Made by a program: the position numbers and the translations under genes
Notes under the pieces: model-generated
What the model saw: the letters and a program-made list of their open reading frames with translations, nothing else
Databases searched by the model: none
What the model was told of the DNA's origin: nothing
Shown: positions 1 to 7,990 of the stretch, one piece after another
How positions within the stretch are numbered: position 1 is the first letter of the stretch
How the letters are laid out: each line of letters opens with the position of its first letter
DNA from: a virus
Length of the DNA: 32,802 nucleotides
IMG/VR virus record: IMGVR_UViG_3300027906_000073
Location: 1-32,802 of that record
Direction: 5' to 3' (one strand)

Positions 1-1546
1 AAAAATAGAGCAAGATATATTTGACGCGAGCCCCTTTAATGAAAGATCAGGATTCGAAGACATAATCTTTTCAATGCTCGACCCGCGGGGGCCGTTTGGT
101 TACGCAGGAACGAATGTCGAAACTGGCGAAAGCGAGACAAACTGGAAAATCTTCAAAGATTCTATATCTAACTTTAAATCTTCAAAAAGCGCAGGCGAAA
201 AGAGTCTTGCGATTCTTTTCATCGGGTTGTGTGCGCTGGGGTTGATTCCAGGGTTACCAAGCCCCTCTCGTGCAGGCTCAGGCGCAATGAGAAAGGGTAT
301 GCAAAAAACCGCAAAAGAAATAAATGACACCGCCATAGATATAGCAGTCAAAGCAAGAAAGGCTGCTGAAGATACAGCTGCCGAAATACCGAAGAAAACT
401 CGTGCTAACATACTCGCCAAAGCCAGAAGACTAGAAGATGCTGGTAAACATAATTCCAAGATATTTAAAAAATATGGCGATGCCGGGTTTTGCAAAAAAG
501 GAGGGCTTAAGGAATCGTCAGGAGGAGTGATATGTTTCCCTTACAAGACAGACCGTAACGGAAAAGTTATAGACCCAGAGACGCCTCAAGGACGATACGT
601 TTATAATTTGCAACCCGGGGATGAGATCGTGTTAAGACACCCAGGTACAGGCGCGATGCCGGCGCCGGGGAGTGGCATGATAAAGATGAACGCTGATAAT
701 TTACAAAGACTACGAAGATCATCGCAGGCTTTCAAAAAAGGCATGAAGGCTGAGAATATAGGCTCCTACACCGCCATAGTGAGAGGAGAAATTCGACCAA
801 TGGCACTAATGAAGCTCCAAGATGGCACTGTGATGCCTTTCTATAGAAGCACCGCAAAGGGAGTTGCGGGAAGTGAAAAAGGATTATGGCTACCTTTTAA
901 TGGATTCGTTGATATGTTTAGTGGGCCCTGGATGCAAAAGCTGGGCCATCAACACCCAGATGCCCAAGTTGTTCAGTCTGGCTTTCGCAAGGGAGGTAAG
1001 CCAAATCTTTCTTCAAAATATTTCAACCCCGCTACAGAGCTAGATGGAGTATCGCAAGCTGCTAAAAAAAGCTTTCAGAAAGGGGGAATCTCAGGTGTAC
1101 AAGAGTTAGGGCCTATGATGGGCTTAAAAAATCTCTCTCGTTACGACGAGCCAGGGTCGGGAGGTTTAGCCAAATACATTGAAGAAATTAATGCTATACT
1201 AAAAAAGAAAGCGCCGGAAGGGCGATTGAGAAAAGAAATCGATGAAGATTACCTCGAAATGGCTGCTGTCAACCAGTGGATATCAAAAAGTGGTGTGGCG
1301 GATTCTTCGAAAACAAACATATGGTCTGATGTCGGTGGTGCGCAAAAGGTGGGTGCCAGTGGCGAAAAAACTCTATCACCGACTTGGCAAGAGATACTTG
1401 CGGCAGATAAGGCTCTATCAAAGAGTCTAGGGAAAAAAATTAAAGATAAAGTAAAAGGTTTTTTCAATCTAGAAGAAACAGAACTGAAAAAAATCATCTC
1501 CGAAGAAACTGAAAAAGTATTAAACAAGTACTACCACAACAATTGA
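1..1546 (+). CDS. Unknown protein, 5'-truncated by window edge; single hydrophobic segment
   Basis: I do not recognise this gene. An ATG lies at 74, but the same frame is open back to the first complete codon at position 2, with no stop and no clear Shine-Dalgarno before 74, so the true start is probably outside the window. From the ATG there are 490 residues: a hydrophobic stretch at about 44-62 (AILFIGLCALGLIPGLP), a Lys/Ala-rich helical region at about 70-125, then a mostly soluble part with several Gly/Pro-rich loops and a charged C-terminus. It is the only plus-strand gene here and converges with the leftmost minus-strand gene, overlapping it by 16 bases. The composition would fit a virion-associated protein, but that is only a guess. 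Confidence 0.6.
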   Translation, partial: KIEQDIFDASPFNERSGFEDIIFSMLDPRGPFGYAGTNVETGESETNWKIFKDSISNFKSSKSAGEKSLAILFIGLCALGLIPGLPSPSRAGSGAMRKGMQKTAKEINDTAIDIAVKARKAAEDTAAEIPKKTRANILAKARRLEDAGKHNSKIFKKYGDAGFCKKGGLKESSGGVICFPYKTDRNGKVIDPETPQGRYVYNLQPGDEIVLRHPGTGAMPAPGSGMIKMNADNLQRLRRSSQAFKKGMKAENIGSYTAIVRGEIRPMALMKLQDGTVMPFYRSTAKGVAGSEKGLWLPFNGFVDMFSGPWMQKLGHQHPDAQVVQSGFRKGGKPNLSSKYFNPATELDGVSQAAKKSFQKGGISGVQELGPMMGLKNLSRYDEPGSGGLAKYIEEINAILKKKAPEGRLRKEIDEDYLEMAAVNQWISKSGVADSSKTNIWSDVGGAQKVGASGEKTLSPTWQEILAADKALSKSLGKKIKDKVKGFFNLEETELKKIISEETEKVLNKYYHNN

Positions 1547-1866
1547 ATCAATATTATTAAAATTGCCAGCCCTAAACAAATCATGGTTTTCGTAGTGAAC
1601 ATTGATTCACCCAATAGGTACCACGTTAAAACCGGAAAGATGATAAGACCAGTAGAGGACCCAATGAAACGCGCTGACCACACGGAACCTGTGGCTTCCA
1701 CTATCATCCTCCATGCATACCAGAATGCAATTGATGTTGGGGCACCGATTAAAAATGCTGCATGGATAGGTTTATCTTTCCACCATTCCGAGACGTACTG
1801 TGCATTCAACTGAAACCAGCCCATTATTTGGCCCACAAAAAATAGCAATATCCCTAGATAAACCAT
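1531..1866 (-). CDS. Small four-helix integral membrane protein, DMT/SMR-like
   Basis: About 111 residues with four predicted membrane helices (roughly 1-17, 34-52, 66-84 and 91-110 from the ATG at 1866). The last part, with FIGSSTGLIIFPVLTWYLLGE followed by a hydrophobic helix, recalls half of a drug/metabolite-type transporter, but substrate and function cannot be read. A TTG at 1878 gives four extra residues. I prefer ATG 1866 because it forms a TGATG overlap with the stop of the upstream gene, which suggests translational coupling. No strong Shine-Dalgarno is visible. It is the last gene of the minus-strand block and converges with the plus-strand gene. It may act in the host inner membrane. 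Confidence 0.65.
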   Translation of the reverse strand: MVYLGILLFFVGQIMGWFQLNAQYVSEWWKDKPIHAAFLIGAPTSIAFWYAWRMIVEATGSVWSARFIGSSTGLIIFPVLTWYLLGESMFTTKTMICLGLAILIILIQLLW

Positions 1867-2207
1867 CAATGTGACCAAAGGCCAAAATTACTGAATAGCA
1901 TCCTACTTGATGATTCGACTGTCTTTGCCATACTTAAGAGATTTGTGTATTCTTCTTCTTTTACAAAGACTTGTTCCACTGATGCTTCTGTCATTTGGTC
2001 GAAATAGTCTTCGAATATGTTTTTAAGTGCAAGAGAACAGGAAGCATGCTCCAGAAGCACAGCTTTCTCCATCTCGCTTAAACTATATCTGCCCTCGACG
2101 ACATCTTCCAGTATTGAATTCAACCTATAATGGAAAGGCAGCAAGGAGTCGTATAATATTTTTATAATTTTGGACTCTATCTTGATGGGGGGCGGGGACT
2201 TTTTCAA
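1866..2207 (-). CDS. Hypothetical protein, helical, TTG start
   Basis: 113 residues, not recognised. The protein starts with a Pro-rich stretch (KKSPPPIKI) and is then predicted mostly alpha-helical, with many Glu/Ser residues and no membrane segment or cysteine cluster. The start is TTG at 2207, overlapping the glutaredoxin stop as TTGA, with GGAG about ten bases upstream. Its downstream end overlaps the start of the membrane protein gene. Tight coupling on both sides supports it as a real gene in the same transcript. Confidence 0.6.
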   Translation of the reverse strand: MKKSPPPIKIESKIIKILYDSLLPFHYRLNSILEDVVEGRYSLSEMEKAVLLEHASCSLALKNIFEDYFDQMTEASVEQVFVKEEEYTNLLSMAKTVESSSRMLFSNFGLWSH

Positions 2208-2449
2208 CCAACATACTCCAAGAGGTCAGTATAGCCGCCTATGCGCTTTGTATACCCGGTGTCCAAGTTGTTTGATAACACTATGGGTACCGTATTCTGG
2301 TGGTAAAACTCTTTATATTCTTCCAATATCGTTGTATTCTTAGAATAATCCAAAAAAACCCGCTCTATATCCTTTGCAATAAGTAAATCTTCAGCCATAA
2401 CACAAAAAGGACAGGTTGATCTGCCAATAATTATAAATCGTTCAGCCAT
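2204..2449 (-). CDS. Glutaredoxin
   Basis: 81-residue thioredoxin-fold protein. After a first beta strand (RFIIIGRS) it has the dithiol active site CPFC at about residues 12-15, the cis-Pro loop TVPIV in the middle, and the C-terminal GGYTDLLEY that contacts glutathione in glutaredoxins. This is the normal minimal family length. The frame opens further upstream, to 2515, but ATG 2449 has AAAGGA nine bases upstream and places the N-terminus where the family begins. The start lies just inside the end of the upstream gene. Phage glutaredoxins usually reduce ribonucleotide reductase. Here the reductase is B12-dependent and about 16 kb away, so that partnership is inference. Confidence 0.88.
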   Translation of the reverse strand: MAERFIIIGRSTCPFCVMAEDLLIAKDIERVFLDYSKNTTILEEYKEFYHQNTVPIVLSNNLDTGYTKRIGGYTDLLEYVG

Positions 2450-2729
2450 TGAGCAATTTCCTTTCAGAGGCGCTATTGAACTTAGAAAACATTTCCTCAG
2501 AGGTGCCCAAGGCAATGATTTGATCTACTTTGTCACCATTTGATACATTAACGAGGCAGAACTTTTTATCTATCATATCGGAAGCCTCCTCTCTTAAAAG
2601 AAAACTTTCGACTGCTTCATAATCTTTTATACTGATTATATGATCTACATTAATGTACATCCTGCTAATTGAAACTTTTCTTTTATATCCGTCATTCGCG
2701 ATGTCTAATCTTTTGATCTCTACTAACAT
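2442..2729 (-). CDS. Hypothetical small protein
   Basis: 95 residues beginning MLVEIKRLDIAN; not recognised. It reads as a small alternating beta/alpha protein with no signal peptide, membrane helix or metal site. The frame is open to an ATG at 2795, but the ATG at 2729 forms a TAATG stop/start overlap with the upstream gene and has AGTGGGGA just upstream, so I take 2729. The 3' end overlaps the glutaredoxin start by eight bases, placing it in the same operon. Confidence 0.65.
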   Translation of the reverse strand: MLVEIKRLDIANDGYKRKVSISRMYINVDHIISIKDYEAVESFLLREEASDMIDKKFCLVNVSNGDKVDQIIALGTSEEMFSKFNSASERKLLNG

Positions 2730-2998
2730 TAATTCCCCACTGACTTTAATATAAATGCTCCAAAGAGGCCTATTACGGAAGTAAATAATGTCCATATCAT
2801 CCTCGATGAGGTTTGCTTCCAGGACTCCAACTCTCTCAAACGCGCATATAGACCTTCATCTGGGTTGTATACTGCTTCTTTTATCTTTGCAATGTCTTCA
2901 GACATCTCCATTTGTTTGTTGCTCATAACATCCATACCATTGCAAATTCTATCTAATTTTGTTTGTATTTCTAGGTTCAAATCCTGTTGATCTACCAT
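2729..2998 (-). CDS. Coiled-coil protein with C-terminal membrane helix, XhlA/holin-like
   Basis: 89 residues. Residues 1-60 are highly charged and heptad-like, including an EDIAKIKEAV helix and LYARLRELESWK. Residues about 66-86 form one hydrophobic helix (MIWTLFTSVIGLFGAFIL) followed by a short basic tail. This layout, a cytoplasmic coiled coil then a single C-terminal membrane segment at about 90 residues, matches the hemolysin XhlA/BhlA-type phage proteins that assist holins. The assignment rests on architecture, not on conserved catalytic residues. The start ATG 2998 has GGAGG eight bases upstream. It sits 36 bases downstream of groEL. Confidence 0.5.
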   Translation of the reverse strand: MVDQQDLNLEIQTKLDRICNGMDVMSNKQMEMSEDIAKIKEAVYNPDEGLYARLRELESWKQTSSRMIWTLFTSVIGLFGAFILKSVGN

Positions 2999-3034
2999 GG
3001 TGGGTACCTCCGTGTCATCAATGATAATTAGTTT

Positions 3035-4603
3035 CTATTGTTCCACAATGCTATGGTTTGTTAATAAAAGTGTGGAAGCAACCGATACAGCATTCTTAAG
3101 GGCACATCTTGTGACCTTTGCAGGATCTATAATCCCCCTCTCTAGCAGATTTACTTTTGTACCTGTTGTAAAATCAAACCCCTCAAATTCCTCACATGAC
3201 TGAGCCGACAAGAGAATTACATCTGGACTCAAACCTGCATTGGATGCCATTGTCTTGAATGGTGCATTCAATGATGTCTTGAAGATTGTCAACGCAAGGG
3301 CCTGTTCTTCTGTTTCAAAGTTTGGCGCGATTTCGTTTGCGATTCTGTTCAACGTCATACCACCGCCCGGGACTATGCCTTCTTGCTGCGCTGACCTCAC
3401 TGCTTCTAACGCATCTTCCACCCTATGTTTTTTTTCGATCATTTCTACTTCTGAGGATGCACCCACCTTGATGATAGCTACACCCGAAGCGAGTCGAGAG
3501 ATGCGGGCTTGTAGCTTCTCTGCTTCTGGAATACTGTCCGTGTCCTCTATATTTTTTTTAATTTTCTCTATGGTTTCAGTAATGGTCGCAAGGGACCCTT
3601 CTCCATCCACGACGGTCGTGTTATTTTTTGTTATCTCTACAGAAGACGCCTGACCGAAATCTAAAAGGCTGATGTCTTCCAACTTGTGACCTAATGATTG
3701 TTGAAAAAACTTCGCTCCAGTTGACAATGCCAAGTCAGACATAATATGCCTCCTCTCCTCGCCGTATGCTGGTGGCTTCACAGAGACAACCTTCATTGAA
3801 CCTCTGACGGTGTTCATGATCAACGCAGCGAGGGCTTGACCCTCAAGCTCCTCGGCGATGATTACAAGTGGCCGGTTCTCTCGGGCGGCGATTTCTAAAG
3901 ACGGCAATATTTGGTTGACTTGTTCGATTTTGGAATCTGTAATTAAAAATATCGGGTTATCATAACGGCAGACATCCCTCCTAGTATCAGTAACGAAAGC
4001 AGAGGCAGTATAACCAGAATTAAATTGAAAACCCTCAACTAAAACCAAAGAAGTCTCTAATGATCTCGCTTGTTCAATTGTAATCGAACCGTTTTTTCCC
4101 ACCTTTTCCACAGCAGTAGCGACGAGATCACCTATGGTAGAATCATTGTTTGCAGAAATCGATGCGATATGCCTTATATCTTCCGACGAGGATATCGGCT
4201 GTGCTAGATCTTGAATAACCTCAAAAGATTCACTCAAACACTTATCCAGGCCTCTCTTGATTTCAATTGGCGAGGCGCCTGCAGCTATACTTTTATTAGC
4301 TTGAATTAATATTTCTCTCGCTAAGATGGTTGACGTAGTAGTTCCATCCCCAGCTTCTGCGTTGGTCATGGCCGATACTTGCTTAACCACTTGGGCCCCA
4401 GCATTCATGTGCGGATCTTCAAAATTAATATTTTGAGCGACCGTGACTCCATCTTTGGTAATAAAAGGTGTCTTGTTTTTTTGGTGTATAAGGACGTTTT
4501 GGCCTTTTGGGCCCAAAGTTGTTGCTACGTAATCCGCAAGAGTGTTTACGCCGTCGAGAACCTTGTTGCGGAGTTCAGGCCCATGGCTAAGTTGTGTTGT
4601 CAT
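3035..4603 (-). CDS. groEL: GroEL-type chaperonin (HSP60)
   Basis: 522 residues covering the full chaperonin: equatorial, intermediate and apical domains. Visible motifs are TLGPKGQNV and KDGVTVAQNI near the N-terminus, the ATP/Mg loop AGDGTTTSTILARE with the Asp matching E. coli D87, VEDALEAVRSA with the catalytic Asp matching D398, VPGGG, and a C-terminal GIIDPAKVTRCALKNAVSVAS. The Gly/Met-rich tail of bacterial GroEL is missing; the protein ends in HSIVEQ. It would fold phage proteins such as capsid or tail subunits, probably with the GroES-like protein encoded about 14 kb away. A TTGACA promoter lies directly upstream and the gene precedes the XhlA-like gene. It differs clearly from host-type groESL operons, so a recent copy of the host operon is unlikely. 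Confidence 0.96.
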   Translation of the reverse strand: MTTQLSHGPELRNKVLDGVNTLADYVATTLGPKGQNVLIHQKNKTPFITKDGVTVAQNINFEDPHMNAGAQVVKQVSAMTNAEAGDGTTTSTILAREILIQANKSIAAGASPIEIKRGLDKCLSESFEVIQDLAQPISSSEDIRHIASISANNDSTIGDLVATAVEKVGKNGSITIEQARSLETSLVLVEGFQFNSGYTASAFVTDTRRDVCRYDNPIFLITDSKIEQVNQILPSLEIAARENRPLVIIAEELEGQALAALIMNTVRGSMKVVSVKPPAYGEERRHIMSDLALSTGAKFFQQSLGHKLEDISLLDFGQASSVEITKNNTTVVDGEGSLATITETIEKIKKNIEDTDSIPEAEKLQARISRLASGVAIIKVGASSEVEMIEKKHRVEDALEAVRSAQQEGIVPGGGMTLNRIANEIAPNFETEEQALALTIFKTSLNAPFKTMASNAGLSPDVILLSAQSCEEFEGFDFTTGTKVNLLERGIIDPAKVTRCALKNAVSVASTLLLTNHSIVEQ

Positions 4604-4624
4604 TGTGTCTCACTTTCATTGATA

Positions 4625-4657
4625 GTTATACTATAACACGTTTTGGGGTTTTGTCAA
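4625..4657 (-). promoter_or_regulatory. Sigma70-type promoter of groEL with palindromic -10 region
   Basis: On the minus strand TTGACA (4657-4652) is followed after 16 bases by TATAGT (4635-4630), 22 bases before the start region of groEL. The -10 lies inside a perfect 13-base palindrome GTTATAGTATAAC (4637-4625), which could be an operator. The -35 overlaps the TGA stop of the upstream 624-residue gene. Confidence 0.75.
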
Positions 4658-6528
4658 GGGATTTGTTTATCTTTTGTGACCTGAAGCTCTTCTGTCTTTG
4701 AAATGACGTTTTCGGAAGCTTTGATTGCCTCTTCGGCTTTTGCACTATCCTGCAAGCCTCCGGCCATGAAAGAATATGTATTATCTTGTATCGCCTTTAC
4801 ATTCACAAAAATATCAAATAGAGATTCATTAAGAAGTCCAGTTACTCTGTTTAACATCTTCTGTGTATTCTTTCTACCGACGTTTATTGCACCGAAGAAC
4901 GCTGTCTCTTGGTTTGGACCCAATACGCGGTGATTGCTATAAGTGTGCACCTCCGCAACCATGACCTGTGTTAGGCCGAACTGTTCTGTCGAAAGATAGC
5001 CGCGGGTCTGTACTAAGGCTGCCAGCTTTTCCTCCCTGCTCATATCATTGTATAGTTCTGCAGACTTTTCTGGTGTGTACCAATTGTTCTTCTGGTTTAG
5101 GATTGCATTACGTCTTTTAGTTTCTTTCGTAGCAGAATACAACTTTAGTATACTAATTTTATCCGCGACACCGCCGCCGTTGTTGGCAGCCTTGGCGCGG
5201 CGAGCGATACTAATCGCGAGACCATTCATACGGTTAGTGATAGTCTTATCCTCCAGGTTGTACTTGGGTTGAGACAGTGTGTCATTAACCTGAGCTAGAG
5301 TCCCTAGTACTAGCTCGATTAGTCCATTAAATTCAGGCCCAGAACCATACATAGGAGATGTACCCCTCTTAACATAAGGTGCTCTCGGCTCATAATCAGG
5401 GGCAGCTTTTTCTTCGTCTGACAACTTTGCATCAGGGTCAAATGGTAAGAAAAATTTGTCACTTAATTGAGTCGCCCAACTTAGATTTTTAAGAAACTGC
5501 TGTACAAACACCTCATCAACTTGCAGCTCTTCTGGTATTTTCGCATTCATAGCGGCCATCTCCTCCTGAAAAGCTATGGCGTATTTGTTTTCCATCTCTT
5601 CTGCGGAAGGGTCTGCGATACCTGGTAGGTTATCTATGAAAGCTTGTCCTTTTTTCGGAAGCTGAATACACAACCTAGAGTGCTTTGAGGATCTAGATAG
5701 TATGTCGAAAATGTTGTCTAGGGTAAAATCAAACCTATACCATTTCAAGAAACCATTAACAGTTTGTCCTTCTTTTTGGCCGCCTTCGAATCGTTTCGTC
5801 ACAGCAATGTAACGCATGAGATCGACATCAAACTTAGGGTTTGTTATGTCTCCAACAAGATCTCTAAAAGAACCTCCAACATGTAAACCACCATCCTGAT
5901 ATAGTTTCAAACTTACAGGCATCCTCGTGCCGTCAGCTCTTGAGATGAAGTCTGCAATAGTCCCAGTATTAGCTGGTATCTGTTCACCTTTCATTAAGAC
6001 CGCCAAGAAGGCCTCGAAGCTAAAACCAGCAGAGGCAGCGTTAAAGTTCGCTATGATCTTTGTTAGTGTTTTGTAAAAAACCAAATAAGATAAGACGACC
6101 GATATTTGTTGCGCTGTCGAAGTGGATCCACCTTCTCCAAATGCCGCCTGCATGGCTGCATCCGGGTCGTCATAGAAATTAGAAATTGAAGCGATCTTTT
6201 CTACAAAATCCTCACCTTGAACATGTTCTAAAAATTGCAACAGCTTTTGTCGTTCTGGTCCATTAACTGGCTCTTCACCTTCGCGGGTGACATCAGTCCA
6301 GCCTAATTCTGTTACGTCGATCTCTGGGATGGCGTCCAGAGTTAAGGTCATAGACTTTCGTTCGTTAAGGAATTGTTCTCTAAGTAGGGCGATGGGGTCT
6401 TTGCTTGATTTAAACAGCCTACCCTTCTCTACTTCGTACACCTCCTCAATAAGACTAAACAAGTCTCCCATTGTCGAAAGAGTGCTCTTTCCATTGTTCT
6501 TTAATAAATATTTTTCATGCCAAGACAT
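4654..6528 (-). CDS. Large phage protein of unknown role; weak nuclease-like motif
   Basis: 624 residues, soluble, no signal peptide. I do not recognise it with confidence. Around residues 167-208 the order AGFSFEAFL (E172), TIADFI (D193) and PVSLKLY (K208) resembles the E...D...xxK arrangement of restriction-endonuclease-like (PD-(D/E)xK) folds, in the S-x-K variant known from Cfr10I-type enzymes. The following GGSFRDLVGDI would continue that core. The rest includes long helical, Ala/Glu-rich stretches near the C-terminus. It lies 20 bases downstream of the ClpP-like gene, so both probably share the promoter at 7270-7298. A structural or maturation role linked to the protease is equally possible. 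Confidence 0.55.
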   Translation of the reverse strand: MSWHEKYLLKNNGKSTLSTMGDLFSLIEEVYEVEKGRLFKSSKDPIALLREQFLNERKSMTLTLDAIPEIDVTELGWTDVTREGEEPVNGPERQKLLQFLEHVQGEDFVEKIASISNFYDDPDAAMQAAFGEGGSTSTAQQISVVLSYLVFYKTLTKIIANFNAASAGFSFEAFLAVLMKGEQIPANTGTIADFISRADGTRMPVSLKLYQDGGLHVGGSFRDLVGDITNPKFDVDLMRYIAVTKRFEGGQKEGQTVNGFLKWYRFDFTLDNIFDILSRSSKHSRLCIQLPKKGQAFIDNLPGIADPSAEEMENKYAIAFQEEMAAMNAKIPEELQVDEVFVQQFLKNLSWATQLSDKFFLPFDPDAKLSDEEKAAPDYEPRAPYVKRGTSPMYGSGPEFNGLIELVLGTLAQVNDTLSQPKYNLEDKTITNRMNGLAISIARRAKAANNGGGVADKISILKLYSATKETKRRNAILNQKNNWYTPEKSAELYNDMSREEKLAALVQTRGYLSTEQFGLTQVMVAEVHTYSNHRVLGPNQETAFFGAINVGRKNTQKMLNRVTGLLNESLFDIFVNVKAIQDNTYSFMAGGLQDSAKAEEAIKASENVISKTEELQVTKDKQIP

Positions 6529-6548
6529 TATAAAACCCCTGCTAATAA

Positions 6549-7235
6549 TTAGCTAATTTCGTCAGCAATTCCCATTTTAATTGCCTCTTCTGCTGATATG
6601 TACACATCCTTCTGACTTTTTAGAAGCTTTTTTATTCTTGAAGGTGTCAACTTGGTATAATTTGCAAGTGTTTCGATGTACCTTTCTTGGACCCATTTTA
6701 TTTCTTCTAATTCGTTCTCCATAGAAAAAATTGTGCCGGATGAGCCTGCAAGCACGTTGTGCAACATGATTCTGCAGTTTTTTCCTATTCTTCTCTTTCC
6801 TTTTGTTCCAGCTGCGAGTATAGGTACGCCGGCTGACATGACTTTTCCAATACCAAATGTCTCAATATCGCAAGTTCTCCCCTTAATCATATCCATAACG
6901 TCCAAAATAGCAAACATGTCTGATGCTGATCCTCCGTGTGTGGACACCATCAAAGATATAGGGCGGGCGACGAGCATCTCCTTGGACTTGGGTTCACCAG
7001 GTGTTTCGGGTATCAAAGTGTGAGAACTATTCTCTAAAAACAACAGTGCTGATACAACATCTGAACCTTTTCTCTCCCCTATATCACCGTAAAGGTTTAT
7101 CGTCCTCAGATCTCGATCTTGCGCATCGGGAATTTGAATGTTGTTGATGATAACAACCTGCTTTTCATCTTTTTTCGAAGCTTTGCTTTTTTTCTTTTCT
7201 TTTTTTTTGGGGTACGAAGATATTCTTTTTACCAT
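6549..7235 (-). CDS. ClpP-like serine protease, possible prohead protease
   Basis: 228 residues of the S14 (ClpP) family. After a basic N-terminal tail (Lys-rich, residues 1-26) come INLYGDI, the oxyanion loop THGGSA (G101-G102), the nucleophile region GKVMSAG with S134, AAGTKGKRRI, MLHN with H159 and KDVYISAEEA with D210. The Ser-His-Asp triad is therefore complete. Compared with bacterial ClpP it has a Lys-rich extension and an insertion of about 20 residues near 72-92. Phage ClpP-like proteins often serve as head maturation proteases, and an acidic core-like protein is encoded just upstream, which favours that role here. A degradative ClpP partner role for a host Clp ATPase is the alternative. 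It has its own promoter and AAAGGA before the ATG. Confidence 0.87.
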   Translation of the reverse strand: MVKRISSYPKKKEKKKSKASKKDEKQVVIINNIQIPDAQDRDLRTINLYGDIGERKGSDVVSALLFLENSSHTLIPETPGEPKSKEMLVARPISLMVSTHGGSASDMFAILDVMDMIKGRTCDIETFGIGKVMSAGVPILAAGTKGKRRIGKNCRIMLHNVLAGSSGTIFSMENELEEIKWVQERYIETLANYTKLTPSRIKKLLKSQKDVYISAEEAIKMGIADEIS

Positions 7236-7269
7236 TCGTTGTTCCTTTCTGGTGTTGAGTTATTTATAT

Positions 7270-7298
7270 ATTATAGAACATTTTTGAATAATTTTCAA
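7270..7298 (-). promoter_or_regulatory. Sigma70-type promoter for the ClpP-like gene
   Basis: Minus strand TTGAAA (7298-7293), 17-base spacer, TATAAT (7275-7270). It lies between the terminator at 7306-7337 and the ClpP-like start at 7235, so it starts a new transcript for the protease and the 624-residue gene. Confidence 0.8.
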
Positions 7299-7305
7299 GA
7301 AAATA

Positions 7306-7337
7306 AAAGCCCCGCATGCAAAACAAAACGGGGCTTT
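7306..7337 (-). terminator. Rho-independent terminator after the acidic core-like gene
   Basis: A nine-base perfect stem (AAAGCCCCG at 7306-7314 with CGGGGCTTT at 7329-7337) around a 14-base loop. Read on the minus strand it ends in a TTTTATTTT tract. It lies 30 bases past the stop of the acidic gene and just before the next promoter. Confidence 0.85.
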
Positions 7338-7366
7338 AAAGGTGTAACAACAAATTTACAATTTCT

Positions 7367-7915
7367 CTACTTTTTTCTACGAATTCTCTCTGAGACTATT
7401 CTCTTAGTTACTCTGCGCAGGACTTCGTTTATTATATCGTCCTTCTGCTTGCCTTCATAAACGCCTGCGCCGGCTGCCATTTCTTCTTCTGGAGCTTCGA
7501 CGTCGGCCTCCTCTGCCTCTACCTCTTCATCAGGCATATCATCTTCCATGTCGTCTTCCATGTCGTCTTCCATGTCGAGATCTTCTTCGCCCTCTTCTCC
7601 CATTGCTTCCTTTAGCCTTTCACCCAGATCTATCAGAAGCTGCGCTTCTTCTTCTGTCAAGCTTATATCCGCAGCGCCGAGCTCATCTTCCCCTTCCATG
7701 TCCATGTCATCTTCCATTTCCACGTCATCTTCCATGTCCATGTCATCTTCCATTGCTGGCTCTTCCATTGCTGGCTCTTCGGCTGGCATTGGATCTTCTT
7801 CTGCCTGCTCCATAATGTGCTTGTTTACGATAAAAGTATCAGTAAGACTCTCCACGTTTGCGAGCTTCATGAAGCGTCGTATTGTGTTTTCTTTCAATAA
7901 ATTGTTGTTACTCAT
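7367..7915 (-). CDS. Acidic protein, putative prohead core/scaffold protein
   Basis: 182 residues in three parts: a basic/hydrophobic N-terminus (LLKENTIRRFMKLANVESL), a long Asp/Glu/Met-rich middle (about 35-150) built partly from short repeats such as EDDM and EEPAM, and a basic C-terminal helix (IINEVLRRVTKRIVSERIRRKK). Small proteins with this head-acidic-tail layout occur near head genes in T4-like marine phages and recall prohead core proteins like gp67. That is a resemblance of layout, not a firm homology. It has GAAGGAG before the ATG, its own terminator, and precedes the ClpP-like protease that might process it. Confidence 0.55.
   Translation of the reverse strand: MSNNNLLKENTIRRFMKLANVESLTDTFIVNKHIMEQAEEDPMPAEEPAMEEPAMEDDMDMEDDVEMEDDMDMEGEDELGAADISLTEEEAQLLIDLGERLKEAMGEEGEEDLDMEDDMEDDMEDDMPDEEVEAEEADVEAPEEEMAAGAGVYEGKQKDDIINEVLRRVTKRIVSERIRRKK
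7542..7577. repeat. Three tandem 12-base units inside the acidic gene
   Basis: Three identical copies of TCTTCCATGTCG (7542-7553, 7554-7565, 7566-7577), encoding repeated EDDM-type acidic units on the minus strand. Confidence 0.9.
7746..7775. repeat. Two tandem 15-base units inside the acidic gene
   Basis: Two identical copies of TCTTCCATTGCTGGC, encoding the EEPAM/EEPAM repeat. Related degenerate CATCTTCCAT units lie between 7684 and 7745, suggesting repeat slippage shapes this acidic segment. Confidence 0.85.
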
Positions 7916-7990
7916 TCTAATTTCTCCTTCTTTTTAAAAATAGAGCGTAATCTGTTACAAAAATAAATAGTTTTGTTTAGTCAAAATGGT

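Noticed and set aside
3240-3653. 137-residue plus-strand ORF inside groEL
   Set aside because: It is the antisense of a strongly conserved chaperonin region and has no independent signals.
7548-7937. Ser-rich plus-strand ORFs opposite the acidic gene
   Set aside because: They are the antisense of the Asp/Glu/Met repeats and have no ribosome-binding site; composition is explained by the real minus-strand gene.
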